Source: Dysidea avara (taxonomy: Eukaryota > Porifera > Demospongiae > Dictyoceratida > Dysideidae). Taken from it: a stretch of DNA of 64,000 nt. Under the pieces are notes generated by a model. The model was not told the origin of the DNA. It worked only from the letters and a program-made list of their open reading frames with translations, and did no database searches. The stretch is from assembly GCF_963678975.1 (NCBI RefSeq), contig NC_089277.1:20739440-20803439 (forward strand), read 5' to 3'. The stretch's first letter is position 1; every line of letters begins with the position of its first letter. Shown in pieces: positions 10,716 to 23,054 of the stretch. Both the position numbers and the translations under genes were made by a program.

Positions 10716-12372
10716 GTAGGGACCACAAATATTTGGATGTGGCACATGAAAAAAGCATCACTCAAAAACTACCCCCAATTTTCCCTGATGATGATGAAAC
10801 AGTATTGGTTAGGTAAATCTAAGCCAAACAAGTCTTCAGATTGATCCAAAATGTTTTCAACAAGTTAAGTTGTTATGATTTTTTTTAAAATTAAACACAA
10901 TTTTCTAGTGATTAACTGGCTTAGTAATTGACCGACCGACCAACTGACTGACTGACTGTCTGACTGACTGACTGACTGACTGACTGACTGACTGACTGAC
11001 TGACTGACTGACTGACTGACTGGCTGACTGACTGATTGATGCCTTCAGACAAGCGTAACTTGATATTGACTAAGGCTATGGGCTTGTTTGTTTTACTGTT
11101 TGACATTGTTTCAGCCGGACACGTGCCTTTTAGCATACCACAATGCATACAATGCATTCTTCATAGACTTACCAGTATTTTCCTTTACGTCCTATTCATC
11201 TTTGCTGACAGCAAAAGGTGTTGATTTGGTGATGGCATATCATGGCTTCCCTTCGTAACAAATATTGTTTGTATTTTTTCATCGTGGCTACTTTGATTGC
11301 AGAGGTGCTTTTCAAACAGTTCTTGACTTGTGATGCTGTGTAGTGGATTGAACATTGCTGACAACTAAGCATAAAGGACACTAAACTTTTCAGATGAGAA
11401 TCACAGTAAAACAATAAGAAGTGTTATATCCCTACTGTGCTCAAGATTCCATAACGGAATTGCATGTTGGGATATAACACTTCTTTTTGTTTTACTGTAA
11501 TTTGATATCATACACTACTCCAGCTTGTTCCACTACTTTTATCAATGTGCTATGGTCCCTACTCTAGTTGAAAATTCCAATTTTTTTAGGTAGTTGTTTG
11601 TAAACTTTTTTTGAATTACAACTGGTGAATTTTTATCAAAAGAAAGAAATGGTGCCATTTGCCCCAGCTATACCCGATTCAATTATTATCTGAAAAGTGT
11701 GGTATGCATTACGCTTCGTTGTCAGCTATGTTCAATCTGTTACACAGCATTACAAATCAAGAACTGTTTGAAAAGAAACTTTGCAATCCACACATACCAC
11801 ATCAAAAGAAAGAAATGGCACTGCACACCCCAGTTATCAACTATCATCTGAAAAGTGAAGTATCCATTACGCTTCGTTGTCAGCTTTGTTCAACCCATTA
11901 CATAGCAGTACAAACCAAGAACTGTTTGAAAAGTGCCACTGCAATCAAAATATCCACTGTGAAAATTACGGTTGATTTCCATTATGAATGGAAGCCATCA
12001 CACGCTACTGCCAAATCGACACCTTTTGCTGTCAGCAAAAATGAATAGGACACAAAGGAGGACACTGGTAAGTCCATGAAGAATGCATTGTATACACCTC
12101 TCGGGCCAAAGCGACATCAAACAGTGAAAAAATTGAGCCCGTAGCCTTAGCCGTTATTGAGTTATGCATATCTGAAAGCATCAGTTACTCAGTCAGTCAG
12201 TCATTCACTGAAAAATTCTATTAAGTTTTTTTTTTCAAATTCTGTACCAACTTGTTGAAAGCATTTCGAGTCAGATCTGAAGGCTTGTTTGGGCTTGCTT
12301 TTACCTAACCAATACTGCCTAATCGTCATCTGAGAAAAGTGAGGCTGGTTATTGGGTGATGTTTTTATGGGA
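10716..12372. mobile_element. Foldback repeat family 'A', full-length copy
   Basis: The left end TAGGGACCACAAATATTTGG is mirrored at the right by sequence ending near ATTGGGTGATGTTTTT. Long arms pair around a central hairpin at about 11397-11535 (AGAAGTGTTATATCCC against GGGATATAACACTTCT). Recurring segments such as CTTTGCTGACAGCAAAAGGTG appear in both arms and in the copies at 14698, 30691 and 53611. Translation of the arm gives a recurrent peptide with TPFAVSKDEWDTKEDTGKS. The right end lies about 40 bp before the ROC exon acceptor. Confidence 0.75.
10929..11037. repeat. (GACT)n microsatellite
   Basis: About 25 tetranucleotide units with few interruptions lie inside the family A copy. Other A copies have only a few units at the same place, so the array expanded locally. 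Its translation (SQSVSQSVSQ) is not a protein. Confidence 0.95.
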
Positions 12373-12412
12373 CATTCACTGTATGATAACTAAATTGTAT
12401 TTTGTTTTGTAG

Positions 12413-14588
12413 AAAAATTCACTACTACAAAAATTAAATGAAGCAAAGAAAAAACATGGAACAATTACAGTACATTTTATCAAAATACTTTTCACTGGAT
12501 CAGGAGCCGCAGGGAAAACAAGTTTCAGTCACCTCCTACTAAACAGAAAAATAACCCAACACCATCACAGTACTAACATGATACAAGCAAGTCATGCTGT
12601 GTCACTAAGAAAAGGTGCTTTCCATAAACATGAACAAAAAGTAGTTTGGGTTGAAATGGATTCCAACCTAGAAATGAGGCACTTGCATACTGTGTTGCTA
12701 TCTGAAAATTTACCATCCAAACAATCAGCACCTGCACAACATGATCAACAAAATTCTGAGATTATTTATGAAAAAAATACAGCTGAAGTGCAGCAAAAAG
12801 TGCATGGTGGTGAACCACAACAACTCTTTACTGCCCAACCTATACCAAAGCAAGTTTCCAAAACTAAAGTGGCTAAGCAGTGGTTTTCTAGACTGTTTAC
12901 TAAACCAGTCAATGTAAAAAATCTCTCTGTTTTCAACCCAATGGTAGCGGATAGCTTTGAATCTCACAATGTTACCACTACTATGCATCAACCTGGTGAT
13001 GTCCTCAATATTGTCACATTGCTGGACACCGGAGGACAACCACAGTATATCCACTTGCTACCTACTGTCAATATCAATCCCACTGTCAACTTTGTGATAC
13101 ATGACTTGTCAAAAGACTTGAATGAGCAAGTACTGGTGGAGTACAGTGAACATGGTAAACACACATTTCAACCTTATCATCTGAGTTACACAAATCTTGA
13201 CATGATCAAGCTGCTGATGTCCAGCAATAACGATTGCATAGAAATGTCACCTCAAGCCCCTCAACTCATAACCCGCCCTGGAACTGATAAATATTCTTAC
13301 CTGTGCTTTGTAGGAACCCATGTTGACAAGGTTAGCAAGGAAATTGTCCAAAAAATGGAAAAAACATTAACAACATTAGTAAAAAAATCAAGTAGTAAAG
13401 CATCAGTTTTACAGCACAAAGGAAACATCCTTTTTCCAGTTGACAACACCACTGCTGGTAGTGAAACTAGCGAAGATCCTATTGCAGATGTGATCAGAAA
13501 TAAAATTGAAAATATTGCTGAAAAGAAGGATGTTTATGAGTTGCCGATTACATGGATGCTCTTAGAACTTGAAATTCGACAGGTTTGCAGTAATAATTCA
13601 AAATTTTACATCTCCTTCAATGAGTGTGTGGCCATTGCTAAAGCTAGTCAATTGATGTCTAATCCAGAAGAAGTCAAGAATGCTTTAATATATCATCACC
13701 TGTTGGGTGTACTGCTTTTCTTTGATGACATCCCTGGTTTGCAAGATTATGTCATTGTTGACCACCAGTGGTGGTTTGATAAACTCAGCAACATCATCAG
13801 CTTCACCTTTCAGGATGATTCCTTGTGTCATAATGAAGTGCACAACTTAAAGTATAAAGGAATACTTTCTATGGCAGTGCTTCAGAAAATCAAATGGGAC
13901 AGCGATATCAAGGAATCTTATTTCCTGTCACTTTTGGCTCAATTGAAAATCATTGCACCACTACATGATGATGGCAAAAGCACAGATGAATACTTCATAC
14001 CATATATTTTGCCAGCATGTTCTGCTGAAGAAAGAGGTACAATTGTTCAAAGATATGGGTACCTTCAAGGAGAGTCAATTCTGGTACAATTTCAATCTGG
14101 CCTTTTACCAAGGGGCATGTTCTGCTGTTTAGTTGTTCACCTCTTACAGAATCCACCATTAAACTGGGAGCCTCATTTCACTGCAAGTGATACTGATAGT
14201 GACACTCACCACACTTTTAGCAATTTGATTACTTATAGTCTTCCTAATGCTTTTTCTTTGTTATTGTTTGACAATGTCTCACACTTGGAAGTGCAAATCA
14301 GACATCAGGAGACCACAACTATTCCTTCAAATATACATTACACTGTGTACCAAGAGATGCTTCATTCACTGAAGTCAGTTTGCGCGCAGTTAAACTTCAG
14401 CTCCCAACGACTGCAGGCTGGATTTTATTGTCACTGCGATGAAAACGTTGAGCCTCACCTTGCCATATTACCCAAAATGACTTCATCATTTGTTTATGCC
14501 AAGTGTAGCAGTAATAGTTTAAAGCCAATAAAGCTTACACCATCCCATCTGGTATGGTTCATGGAAGATGGACTTTTCAATATAGTTG
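12413..14588 (+). CDS. ANK-ROC-COR-death gene, ROC GTPase and COR exon
   Basis: A 2176-bp exon with acceptor TTTTGTTTTGTAG and donor GTAAGA; it starts in phase 0 and ends in phase 1. It opens KNSLLQKLNEAKKKHG, then TVHFIKILFTGSGAAGKTSF, a Walker A P-loop (GSGAAGKTS, 12497-12523). The Switch II motif LLDTGGQPQYIHLLP is at about 13022-13066. CFVGTHVDKV (13316-13330 for THVDK) is the G4 base-recognition motif in its ROCO form. The COR-like part follows: LPITWMLLELEIRQVC, HHLLGVLLFFDDIPGLQDYV and DHQWWFDKLSNIISFTF. About 170 residues separate the P-loop from DTGGQ, against about 50 in typical ROC domains; the insert is rich in Gln, His and Ser. An ATG at 12578 also opens this frame, but the frame and the P-loop extend upstream to the acceptor. 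Reading on past 14588 enters the intron. Confidence 0.93.
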
Positions 14589-14697
14589 GTAAGATCTTGA
14601 CTTGCACAATAATATACAGACATAGCATTCAGTACTGTTTCTCTTTGCCATTACCGTAGAATGGTGCAGCATGAATATTAAACCAAAAATATATCAT

Positions 14698-15635
14698 ACA
14701 GGACCACAAAGAAGTTGGTGTGGCCCACAAAAAATCACCCAAAAACCAGCCTCAATTTTCTCTGATGATGACTAGGCAGTATTGGTTAAGTAAAATTAAG
14801 CCCAAACAAGCTTTGAGATTGACCCATAACGCTTTCAACAAGTTGCTACAGAATTTAAAAAAAAATGATTTAGCCAAACTTTCTAATGACTAACTGACTG
14901 ATGCTTTTATACAAGTGTACTTCAACAATGGCTAAAGCTATGGGCTTGTTTGGAGTTGCTTCAGCCTGAGAGGTGCCTTTTAGCATACTGCAGTACATAC
15001 AATGCATTCTTCATGGATTTACCAGTGTTCTCCTTTGTGTCCCATTCATCTTTGCTGACAGCAAAAGGTGTCAATTTCACAGTAGCACATAACAGCTTCC
15101 CTTCATAGCGGAAATCATCCGTATTTTTCATCATCATGGCTACTTTGATTGCAGAAGTGCTTTTCGAACAGTTCTTCATTCGTAGGGCTGTGTAACAGAT
15201 TGAACATAGATGGCAATGAAGTGTAATGGATACTTAATTTTTCAGATGATAATTGATAGCTGGGGCACACGGCACTAGTTTCTTTTGATGCAGTGTGCAT
15301 GGGTTCACCCGTCATAGTAATTTTATTTTATAAAAACGTTTATGAACAAGTACACAAAAAAATTGAAATTTTCAACTAGAGTAAGGACCATAGAACATTG
15401 ATAAAAAGTACTGAAACAAGCTGGAGTAGTGCACGATATTAAATCACAGTAAAACAATAAGAAATGTTGTAACCCTGGTGTGTTTATAATGAAAATGCAC
15501 AGTAGGGATACAACACTAATTGTTTTACTGTGATTTAATATCGTGCACTACTCCAGCTTGTTTCAGTACTTTTTATCGATGTACTATGGTACCTACTCTA
15601 GTTGAAAATTCCAATTTTTTGTGTACTTGTACCAA
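14698..15635. mobile_element. Foldback repeat family 'A', 3'-truncated copy
   Basis: It starts GGACCACAAAGAAGTTGGTG about 110 bp after the ROC exon donor. It runs in the orientation of the left arm of the 10716 copy and ends after the inner hairpin (about 15347-15635). There TACTCCAGCTTGTTTCAGTA is preceded by its inverse. The outer right arm is missing. Minus-strand ORFs carry the recurrent TPFAVSKDEWDTKENTGKS peptide. Confidence 0.75.
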
Positions 15636-15679
15636 ATTATGGTCTTTAACATCTCAAGCATGTCATGTTGTACCAGGCC

Positions 15680-15940
15680 TTAAATTAACGTGCAGTCAAC
15701 GGACAAAATCCGCACAAATAGCACAATGTCTGAATCCACATAATTAGTTTTGGGCGGACACACATGTCCTTGCAAAACCAATAGTGGTACCATAAAAGCT
15801 GATGTGTACATGTTTGTTTGTAGTGCTATAACAATAACTGTCACTTGGTTGCTAGGAGATACTACATTTTCCCAACCCAAGGATTTACCAATGCCTCCTC
15901 CCCTTTGTGTACTGCTATCACCAACAGCTGTAATGACCAC
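15680..15940 (-). CDS. Unassigned 86-codon ORF
   Basis: The translation includes AVGDSSTQRGGGIGKSLGWE and VSPSNQVTVIVIALQTNMY. It looks more protein-like than most chance ORFs here, with balanced composition and a Gly-rich stretch. A possible acceptor (CATTACAG) lies inside its 5' end. It follows directly after a family A copy, so it may be a repeat-borne fragment. No family is recognised. Confidence 0.2.
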   Translation of the reverse strand: MVITAVGDSSTQRGGGIGKSLGWENVVSPSNQVTVIVIALQTNMYTSAFMVPLLVLQGHVCPPKTNYVDSDIVLFVRILSVDCTLI

Positions 15941-17735
15941 AGCCTGGTGATATGTTGCAGCTATGTGGTTCTATTTAACTTCAAAACTTTCAATGGAAAC
16001 TCCCTATTCCAATTCCAGCAGTGCATATAAAATGCTCCTCTAGCTCATGTCTGTACAATTTGGCTCTATGTCTGTACATTTGTGAATATGTAAGGACATT
16101 TGTTCTCGGCACCTTAAAAATTAAATTAAGGCCTGTTGTACATATGAGACATTATGTGCAAACTGTGTCTAATATTTATTGTGTGTATAGTTACCCATTT
16201 GATGTTCCTCATTTGCTGTATGATACTATAGTCAGTACGCATTCACCTGAGCCCCTCCGAATATAGCAATATCAAATAGGTGAACATGTGTTCATTCCCA
16301 GTGGTTTTGTACTGGAACAAGTATGTTTAACATATTTGTGCACCTGAATTGTCTATACTAAATGTATGGTATATTTTCAAAGCCTCATAACTCACTTGTT
16401 CTTACCCATATCAAAGCATTATTTTAATAAACAGTTCTGGCATTTAAAGGACTTTACAGCACTACTAAATATTTTGGCAGCTGGGCCATGTAACAAGAGT
16501 CATTAACAAGAAATGACCAAACAAACTATAACATAAAATTTTATTCTGAGCTTAACGGTGCTTTTAGTTTATCACTTTAAAAATGATTTTATACATAATA
16601 TGCTTGATCTTTGGAGGATATTGAAGTCTTTAAAATCTATTAAGAGACCTGCTAGCAAATTCTTAAAATGGTTAGAAATCTGCTAGCGGAAAGACTTTCC
16701 TATCCTCCCTCCAAACATATTCAAGCTGATAGTCTGCAGTGGGCGACCAACTACCCAGGCCAAAAAGCGCTTAGCCACTCTATTCATTTTATAGGCATAC
16801 CTAAAAAAATTAATTATGGGAGATACAATCTAATGTTGTAGATATGTTTGTTGCGATAATCGAGAAGTCCATCTGTTTCTGGAGTGTTGTAAGGCTGTCT
16901 TCGTTTTCTACTAAATTATGGATGAAGTTTTTACTAAGTTATAGTTAGACACTAGTATAGGTATCTTAGGGGCTTTAAAAACCTGAGGTGACGTCAATAA
17001 TTACCAAGGTGAAGTCAAGGTAGTTATTGATGTTGCCGATATTTTCTAAATCCTCAAAACCGCCTATTACAAGTGTCTAATGGTTTTAGACTAGTGTTGT
17101 TCCAGTGTTAAGAAATTTGTTATTATAGTTTTGGCATTAGCATTTGACCTTGATTTGGAAATGATAGTAAAGTACTAGTATTACATTTGATATATAAATT
17201 TCATAAGTAAGTATTTAAAGTATTTACTACCATACAGATTACCAAAAGTTAGAGTAACTAGTCAGTACATATATCTAACCAGTTGGCAGCAATTATTATT
17301 CTGAATCTGCCAGTGCAATCTCTTCGAATGAACATTTCTCTCTAAATTTTTCTGCATAAATCTGTTTCTCTTTCTGCCAGTTGCATTTTACAGGGCAGTT
17401 GAAGCTAAATATCACAGGCTATTGGAGCTAATGCTTCACTTTCCCCACCAAATAATCTAGCAGATCCATTCTATGCTCTTTGATAGTTGTACTGGATGTG
17501 AATATTCATTTAACTCCCAAGTTCCAAACATTTACAATGAACCCCAACAGCTCCAGTTACCAAAGTTACTGTAACTAAGCATTCCAAATACTGATAGATA
17601 AAACAACATGGGCAAAGTGATTATTAGAATCTCAGAGGAAATAAAATACTTTTAAGGTCCATATATGTCTACTTGCGGCTTTGAAAAGAAATCTTCAAAA
17701 GTATTATATGGTGTTTATACTATCTAGTTACAGTA
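15941..17735. other. Intronic stretch without recognisable features
   Basis: AT-rich sequence within the ROC-to-linker intron. No exon, RNA gene or clear repeat was recognised. Confidence 0.4.
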
Positions 17736-18985
17736 AACTAGGTTAATGTTGCAGTCGAGCATGCATGAGTGTATTAGTAACTAACCTGAAGCTCCACCAT
17801 ACCTGAAGGGAAGGTTGGGTAGGCACACACATGAGAAGGGTGGCAATAATTGGAGAATAACATTGTGCATGCTTTATGAGAAAAAAGACACATGGAGAGG
17901 TGTTAGAACGCATGGTGCTACATAGCATAGTGCTTTGCAGTGAGTGTGCAGGGAATATAACAGAGGTTTTATGGTTCCTATGGCTTGGAGGTTTGGCATG
18001 CAGAAATTCTTGTGGCTTCAGAGAATGTTAGAGTTCCTAAGCATTCCTACCTCTGAGCCTTTGTAGTAAAACATGCTGTATATATCATGTACAATTATTG
18101 GAAAAGGGGCCTATTTGGGCATTAATAGGAGAATCCATGGAAGCCTGCACACCTACCAAAACAACCACCATCACAGATGGTGGCAATCTGCTTGCAACAG
18201 GGTAAACCCTGCTCACCGGGTTAAACTGACAAGCAGCATTAAACGGAGTTTAACTATATAGTTCAACTAGGTTAATGTTGCAGTCGAGCATGTATCAGCG
18301 TATTGTGATAGTAACTAACCTGAAGCTCCATCATGCCTGAAAGAAAGATTGGGCAGGCACACACATGAGAAGGATTGGCAATAATTGGAGAATAATATTG
18401 TGCATGCGTTACAAGGAAAAGGCGCGTGGAGAGGTGTTAGAACGCATGGTACTGCGTGGCATAGTGAATTTTGTCCTACCCACACCACTCCCCTCTACCA
18501 ATTATCTCATCTTATAATTGTAGAAGACGATAATCACAAAGGGATTGTTGGATGGGGTTTAATGTAATAGATTTTCAAGAAAAAAAAAGGATTTGATAAC
18601 AGGGGTGTGGGGAGGTGAAGCATGCACCACAGACAGTCCCAGTAGGGAAGCTTAGTAAACTCCTAACATTTTTCCCTTGTCTTTTCCATCTTGAGGCTAA
18701 CTCAGGGTGTGACAGTGCAGGGTTTCTATTAGGAACATTGTGGCATATGGAAATTCTTGTGGCTTAAGAAAATGTTAGAATCCCCAAGCATTCCTACCTC
18801 CAGGCCTTTGTAGTAAAACATGCTGTATACATCATGTAAAATTGGGCCTATTTGAGAATTAATAGGAGAATCCATGGAACCCTGCACACCTACCAAAACA
18901 ACAACCATCTGTTGACAATGGCAACCCGCTTGTAACAGGGTAAGCCCTGCTGACCGGGTTAAATTGACAAACAATATTAAGCTGA
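17736..18985. repeat. Direct duplication of about 0.5 kb
   Basis: 17736-18263 and 18265-18985 are diverged tandem copies. Both begin AACTAGGTTAATGTTGCAGT and share AATAGGAGAATCCATGGA and the end ACCGGGTTAAA. The second copy holds an extra block at about 18476-18728. No coding potential was seen. Confidence 0.85.
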
Positions 18986-19078
18986 AAATAATGTAAGAAC
19001 TCAGCTGAAATACTGAATAAATGAAACTACTGACTCACTAAATAATACTAAATTTGATGAAGCAGTTATTAAGTACAG

Positions 19079-19546
19079 CAGGGGTGGATCCATGACCTGG
19101 CAAGGGGAGGGGCACAAACAGGTAAGTTGTAGGTGGTTAGGGAGAGCCAGATCTTCTTGTTAGTTGCTGCATTTTTGAAACAGCAAATAGTACACCTCTT
19201 AGTAGTATCTCACTGTTGATTTTTACCATTTTGGCCTTTGCAGATGGCTGTAAAGTCTTTAAAGGGCTCTGAATGTCTTAAACAACAGCAACACAATAAT
19301 TATTTTTAGAGGCACTTAGTACACACAAAGATGCTGGGTGGAAATTTCATAGTTAGTTTGACTTTGGATCACTTTAGTTGTAGGTGAATTCGTAATAAAT
19401 GCTAGTAAAATGTGCATGAATTCGTGAGTTTTATCAGCTGATCTTGGCCTGGCATGAAGTTTAGTATTTTAATCAGAAGTATGGCTCCTCCACAAGGTGA
19501 GGGGGGAGGCATTTGCCCCAAATGCCCCATCTTGGATCCGCCATTG
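19079..19546. mobile_element. CAGGGGTGGATCC-ended DNA element, 468 bp
   Basis: The ends CAGGGGTGGATCCA and TGGATCCGCCATTG form terminal inverted repeats. TACAG is repeated exactly at 19074-19078 and 19547-19551, a 5-bp target duplication. There is a G-rich stretch beside each end (AAGGGGAGGGGC; GAGGGGGGAGGC). No coding capacity. Relatives lie at 34058, 41682, 34672 and 36964. Confidence 0.85.
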
Positions 19547-19812
19547 TACAGAGTAAGTATTTAGTATCTAAACATCCCTTTACTAAAGTATTGAGTATCT
19601 CTTTAATAAATCTTCCAACATGTCGTATAGTATTAGTAAGTAATACTAACAGAAAATAGGCTATACTTTTCCCAAAGTAGGTATTAATAAAAGTATGCTG
19701 GAACAACACTATTTTAGACAATGGTGTAGAAGCAGTGAGTTAGTATAGAGAGTTTACCATGGTTATTTCAGCAAGCAAAAGATGTGAGGTGTCGCAGATA
19801 AAAATGTCAACT

Positions 19813-19842
19813 GTGACTGCTCTATTAGAGTATTTCAATCTT
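19813..19842. repeat. Dispersed CTCTATTAGAG motif, single copy
   Basis: GTGACTGCTCTATTAGAGTA followed by TTTCAATCTT, outside any element I can delimit. Confidence 0.85.
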
Positions 19843-20121
19843 CTGGTACTGTTTTTGCGTTTGTAAGTAATTATACTTACAGCTGCAAAGAAAATGCAAG
19901 TAATTTGTACTACAATTCAGGAAATACTCAGGAATAATGAACTGTCAGAAAATTGGTGGGTTCAAAAACATAATGCACTTAGGTCAAGGTTGTACTTTCA
20001 AAATCAATCAAGAACTGACTGTTTTATCAGAGCACATCAGTATTTTGTAATGGAATAAGTGACAGCTCTTTTAGAATATATCGATCTTGTTTCTACCAAG
20101 TGTGAATAACCAGCCAAGTAA

Positions 20122-20662
20122 TAGGCCTGTGCCGACTATGCCAACATAATTTGGGGCATAATAGGTAGCCAAAAGCATTGAGCATGATGGGCACAATTTT
20201 TGTGCATTGGTTGGAAAATTTAGTTACAGATTGATATACTCTAATAAAACAGTTACCGCATGTTGAAATATCCCAATAGAACGTTTACAGATACATTAGA
20301 TCAAGACACACGGTAGTGTGTCGTGTGGCCCAAGAAGCCGGCGCGCCACACTGTGAGTATATTTACAGGAAGAAAGTAAACGCAATTTTCACACCTTTGT
20401 AGCTGCGTGATTCCTTATCAGATTGAAACCAAAGTTGCTACAGAAGTGCCGGCTAGGTAGGGGAGTCCACATTCCAAATGTCCACATTCCACATTACAGA
20501 TGCATTAGATATACTAATACAGAAGTAAAGATATAATTTTATATGAGCATATTTGGAGCATAATGGGAAACAACTGGGCATATTGTAGCATAACAGGGGG
20601 ATTTTGAAGGATTGCTCTAAAGCACAATAGGCAATTTCAAAAGCATAATAGGCTCAGACCTT
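20122..20662. mobile_element. hAT-like MITE with 8-bp duplication
   Basis: It starts TAGGCCTGTGCCGACTATGC and ends AATAGGCTCAGACCTT. CCAAGTAA is duplicated exactly at 20114-20121 and 20663-20670. Internal GCATAATAGG-rich ends match the copies at 33325, 35276 and 48402. The dispersed motif occurs at about 20233-20260. A second repeat is nested inside at about 20292-20487. Confidence 0.85.
20292..20487 (+). repeat. CACACGGTAGTGTG dispersed repeat, nested copy
   Basis: The sequence runs from CAAGACACACGGTAGTGTGT through AAGCCGGCGCGCC. It is flanked by TTACAGATACATTAGAT and TTACAGATGCATTAGAT, a 17-bp duplication with one mismatch. A long target duplication suggests retroposition (LINE-mobilised, SINE-like). 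Other copies start at 25786 and 37885, and an inverted fragment lies at about 24905-25000. Confidence 0.65.
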
Positions 20663-20670
20663 CCAAGTAA

Positions 20671-21824
20671 CAGTTTAGTTGTATTACATGTTTTCAGCAG
20701 AAATAATTGTGACCTGGTCAGTACTACAGAGTTGACTAATATTTCAAAGTTTGAAGTTTAATAACCTCCTCTCTGAACATGATAAACTAAGTACAAAGAT
20801 CCGAGGATGTGGTCTCTAACTGATTTAGAAAATAATGTGTTTTATATGGGCATATATGTTGAGTTATTGTGAGATTGGGGTTATGTCATTCTGAAATCAT
20901 TACACAATAATTGTGAAAGACCGAACATGCTGTTGCTGAAGAGATGAAGAAATTGAAGCTCCTTTCACAAGTTAGACTTGAATTCGGCACATCTGGGAAA
21001 TGGCAGTGATGGATAATTCTATAGTTATTATTAATAATGTCGACCCGAGTTGATGGTACCGATTACCTATGGCTCACAACATTGTAAAGAACATGTGTGT
21101 TAAAGAAGTGATCTATACAATGGAAACAAGTTGTCACAAGTTGTGGCTTCAGTGGCGACACAGTAGTATGAAGAACAGGCACGGTTTCAAATATGTACCA
21201 CATCCACATTACATGTAGTGCAAAATAATATTTCTACAAAGAACCTTACCCGATTTAGGTCTTAAAGGTATGCAGCATTTCCTTTGATGTGTAGACATCT
21301 CTTATTTGCTGAAGAAACCTGAAAGCAGGTGTCTTACTGGAAAGACACCTGACTCAATAGGACAATTGTTTACAACCACAATGTGGCTCCAGTTAGCCTC
21401 TTGTGGACAATTAGTATTTAGCACATCAGTAAACACCAAAGGAAATGATTCGATTATGAACAGATTCTAAGAAAAGAATTATACTCACGTACACCATTGT
21501 CTCTATGTAGACCTAGACAGCCATGCTGGCACTGGCTATTCATGTTTGCTGCTATTCACATGTATCTGTAATGCCTCAAACACACTTTTTATCGACTTTT
21601 ACTAACCTTTAATCACGCTCCGCAGCTTGAGGGTAAATGACTGCTCTATTGAAGTATCTCAATATGTTTCCTAATTTTGTGCTTTTTTTACAAAGTTTGA
21701 GGATGTATGTCCATGTAAGTTTCCATGATGCTACAAAAAAATATGTGAATACTAATTTATTATTCCTATATATAGAACATCCTGTTATTCTGAAATCATT
21801 CCTGATTATTTAATCCATGCAAAA
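20671..21824. other. Intronic stretch without a gene
   Basis: No exon or delimited element was recognised. A degenerate copy of the dispersed motif (ATGACTGCTCTATTGAAGTA) is at about 21640. Confidence 0.4.
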
Positions 21825-21930
21825 ACAGCCAAGTTGTATAAAAGGACGTGGCCTTCAAAAAGCCTTGGTGAAAAAGTTGTGAAATAAAAATGGCGGCCAA
21901 GAAATGGCCGCAATGATAATTTATACTGAT
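21825..21930. repeat. Half-hairpin fragment of the array-associated element
   Basis: CAAAAACAGCCAAGTTGTA, then AAATGGCGGCCAAGAAATGG, match one arm of the hairpins at 30200, 44602 and 45865. The second arm is absent. Confidence 0.7.
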
Positions 21931-22033
21931 GCTTGCTTGTTCGTGGCTATAATTTGTTGTAAAACATAATATGTAGTGCCTGTATTTATTACGATAGTGT
22001 TTTGTAACAAACTAAATTCCTTTTAAGCATAGG

Positions 22034-22339
22034 CAGTGGAGACGAAGGGGCCATGCCCCCCACCCCACACACACACTTTTATGGGACACTGTTTGCAAGA
22101 AAAGATCAAGACACTCTAATAGAATAGTCAGGATCTGGATACTCTAATAGAGCAGGCACACTATTCAGAGAAGCAATGTAGTAAGCAACTTAGCTACATA
22201 CGTATGTGTAGTCATAAAAATAAGGAGATATAATTGGTGGAGAACAGCTATTGTCAGCAGGCAGTGACCTTTTCATTTTTGGTCTTCACCTTACAGCTGC
22301 CCTGGCACTCTCACTCTTTGGCCTGCTCCACCACCCCTG
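22034..22339. mobile_element. Possible CAGTGG-ended DNA element
   Basis: The left end CAGTGGAGACGAAGGGGCC is loosely inverted at the right (GGCCTGCTCCACCACCCCTG). It encloses two copies of the dispersed motif (22102-22159). No clear target duplication. Confidence 0.35.
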
Positions 22340-22370
22340 CTTTCAAATCTTTGTCTACTAAAATTTTGCA

Positions 22371-22400
22371 TTGACTGTTCTATTAGAGTATCTTGATTTT
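22371..22400. repeat. Dispersed CTCTATTAGAG motif, single copy
   Basis: TTGACTGTTCTATTAGAGTA followed by TCTTGATTTT, just outside the 22034-22339 element. Confidence 0.8.
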
Positions 22401-23054
22401 CATGTTAAACGAGATAAGTTGCAGCTAGTTGCTCAATTTATGCAAAGCATGTTTTATGCTAGAATTCAATTTACAGCCTGTTGTCACAAGTTTTATTAGC
22501 ATACAGCTTGATAAATTACCTCTCAGACTTCAGCATCATGGGATGTAGTCGATCTGTTGAACTTTTGATATTCCATGTATGATTATTTAGTTTTATAAGT
22601 AGCTATGATGTAGTTTTTTTGTCTTTCCTGGGCTCAAGTTGTTAGTAACTTGATAACCCTGAGAATAGACTCCTGACCCTTGTAATTATATTGTACATGT
22701 AATTGTCATAATTATTATTGTGATGTTTATCTGTGATTATGATGATGACAATCGGCACAAATGAGTCTTAATAGTAGTGTACTACCCCTCCAATCTGTAC
22801 CAAAATGGCTATAATATCACCTTTGATTTGATGAAATACTAGAGAGGTTGTAATAGCATTGTATTACAGACTTTTGCAATGCTCTAATAGAACGCACATT
22901 TTTAAGGATTTATAATAGAACACACATACAATGCTCTAAAACAATCTAGATGTTCCATTAGTACAGCTATGAAATTGTGAACTTTATACTATTGAGTAAA
23001 TTTTAGCTAGAATTTTCATATAATTAAGGTAGAAATTAAGTGAGGTGATCAGCC

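Noticed and set aside
10921..11157. SQSVSQS repeat protein
   Set aside because: It is the translation of the (GACT)n microsatellite in a repeat element.
12578..12580. ATG as the true start of the ROC protein
   Set aside because: The open frame and the P-loop lie upstream of it, reaching an AG acceptor whose phase fits the ankyrin exon.
12725..13054. 109-codon minus ORF in the ROC exon
   Set aside because: Antisense shadow of a strongly supported coding exon.
20985..21060. Cloning-linker contamination (GAATTCGGCAC, GTCGAC)
   Set aside because: Restriction-site-like words are isolated, and neighbouring sequence matches the rest of the intron in composition.
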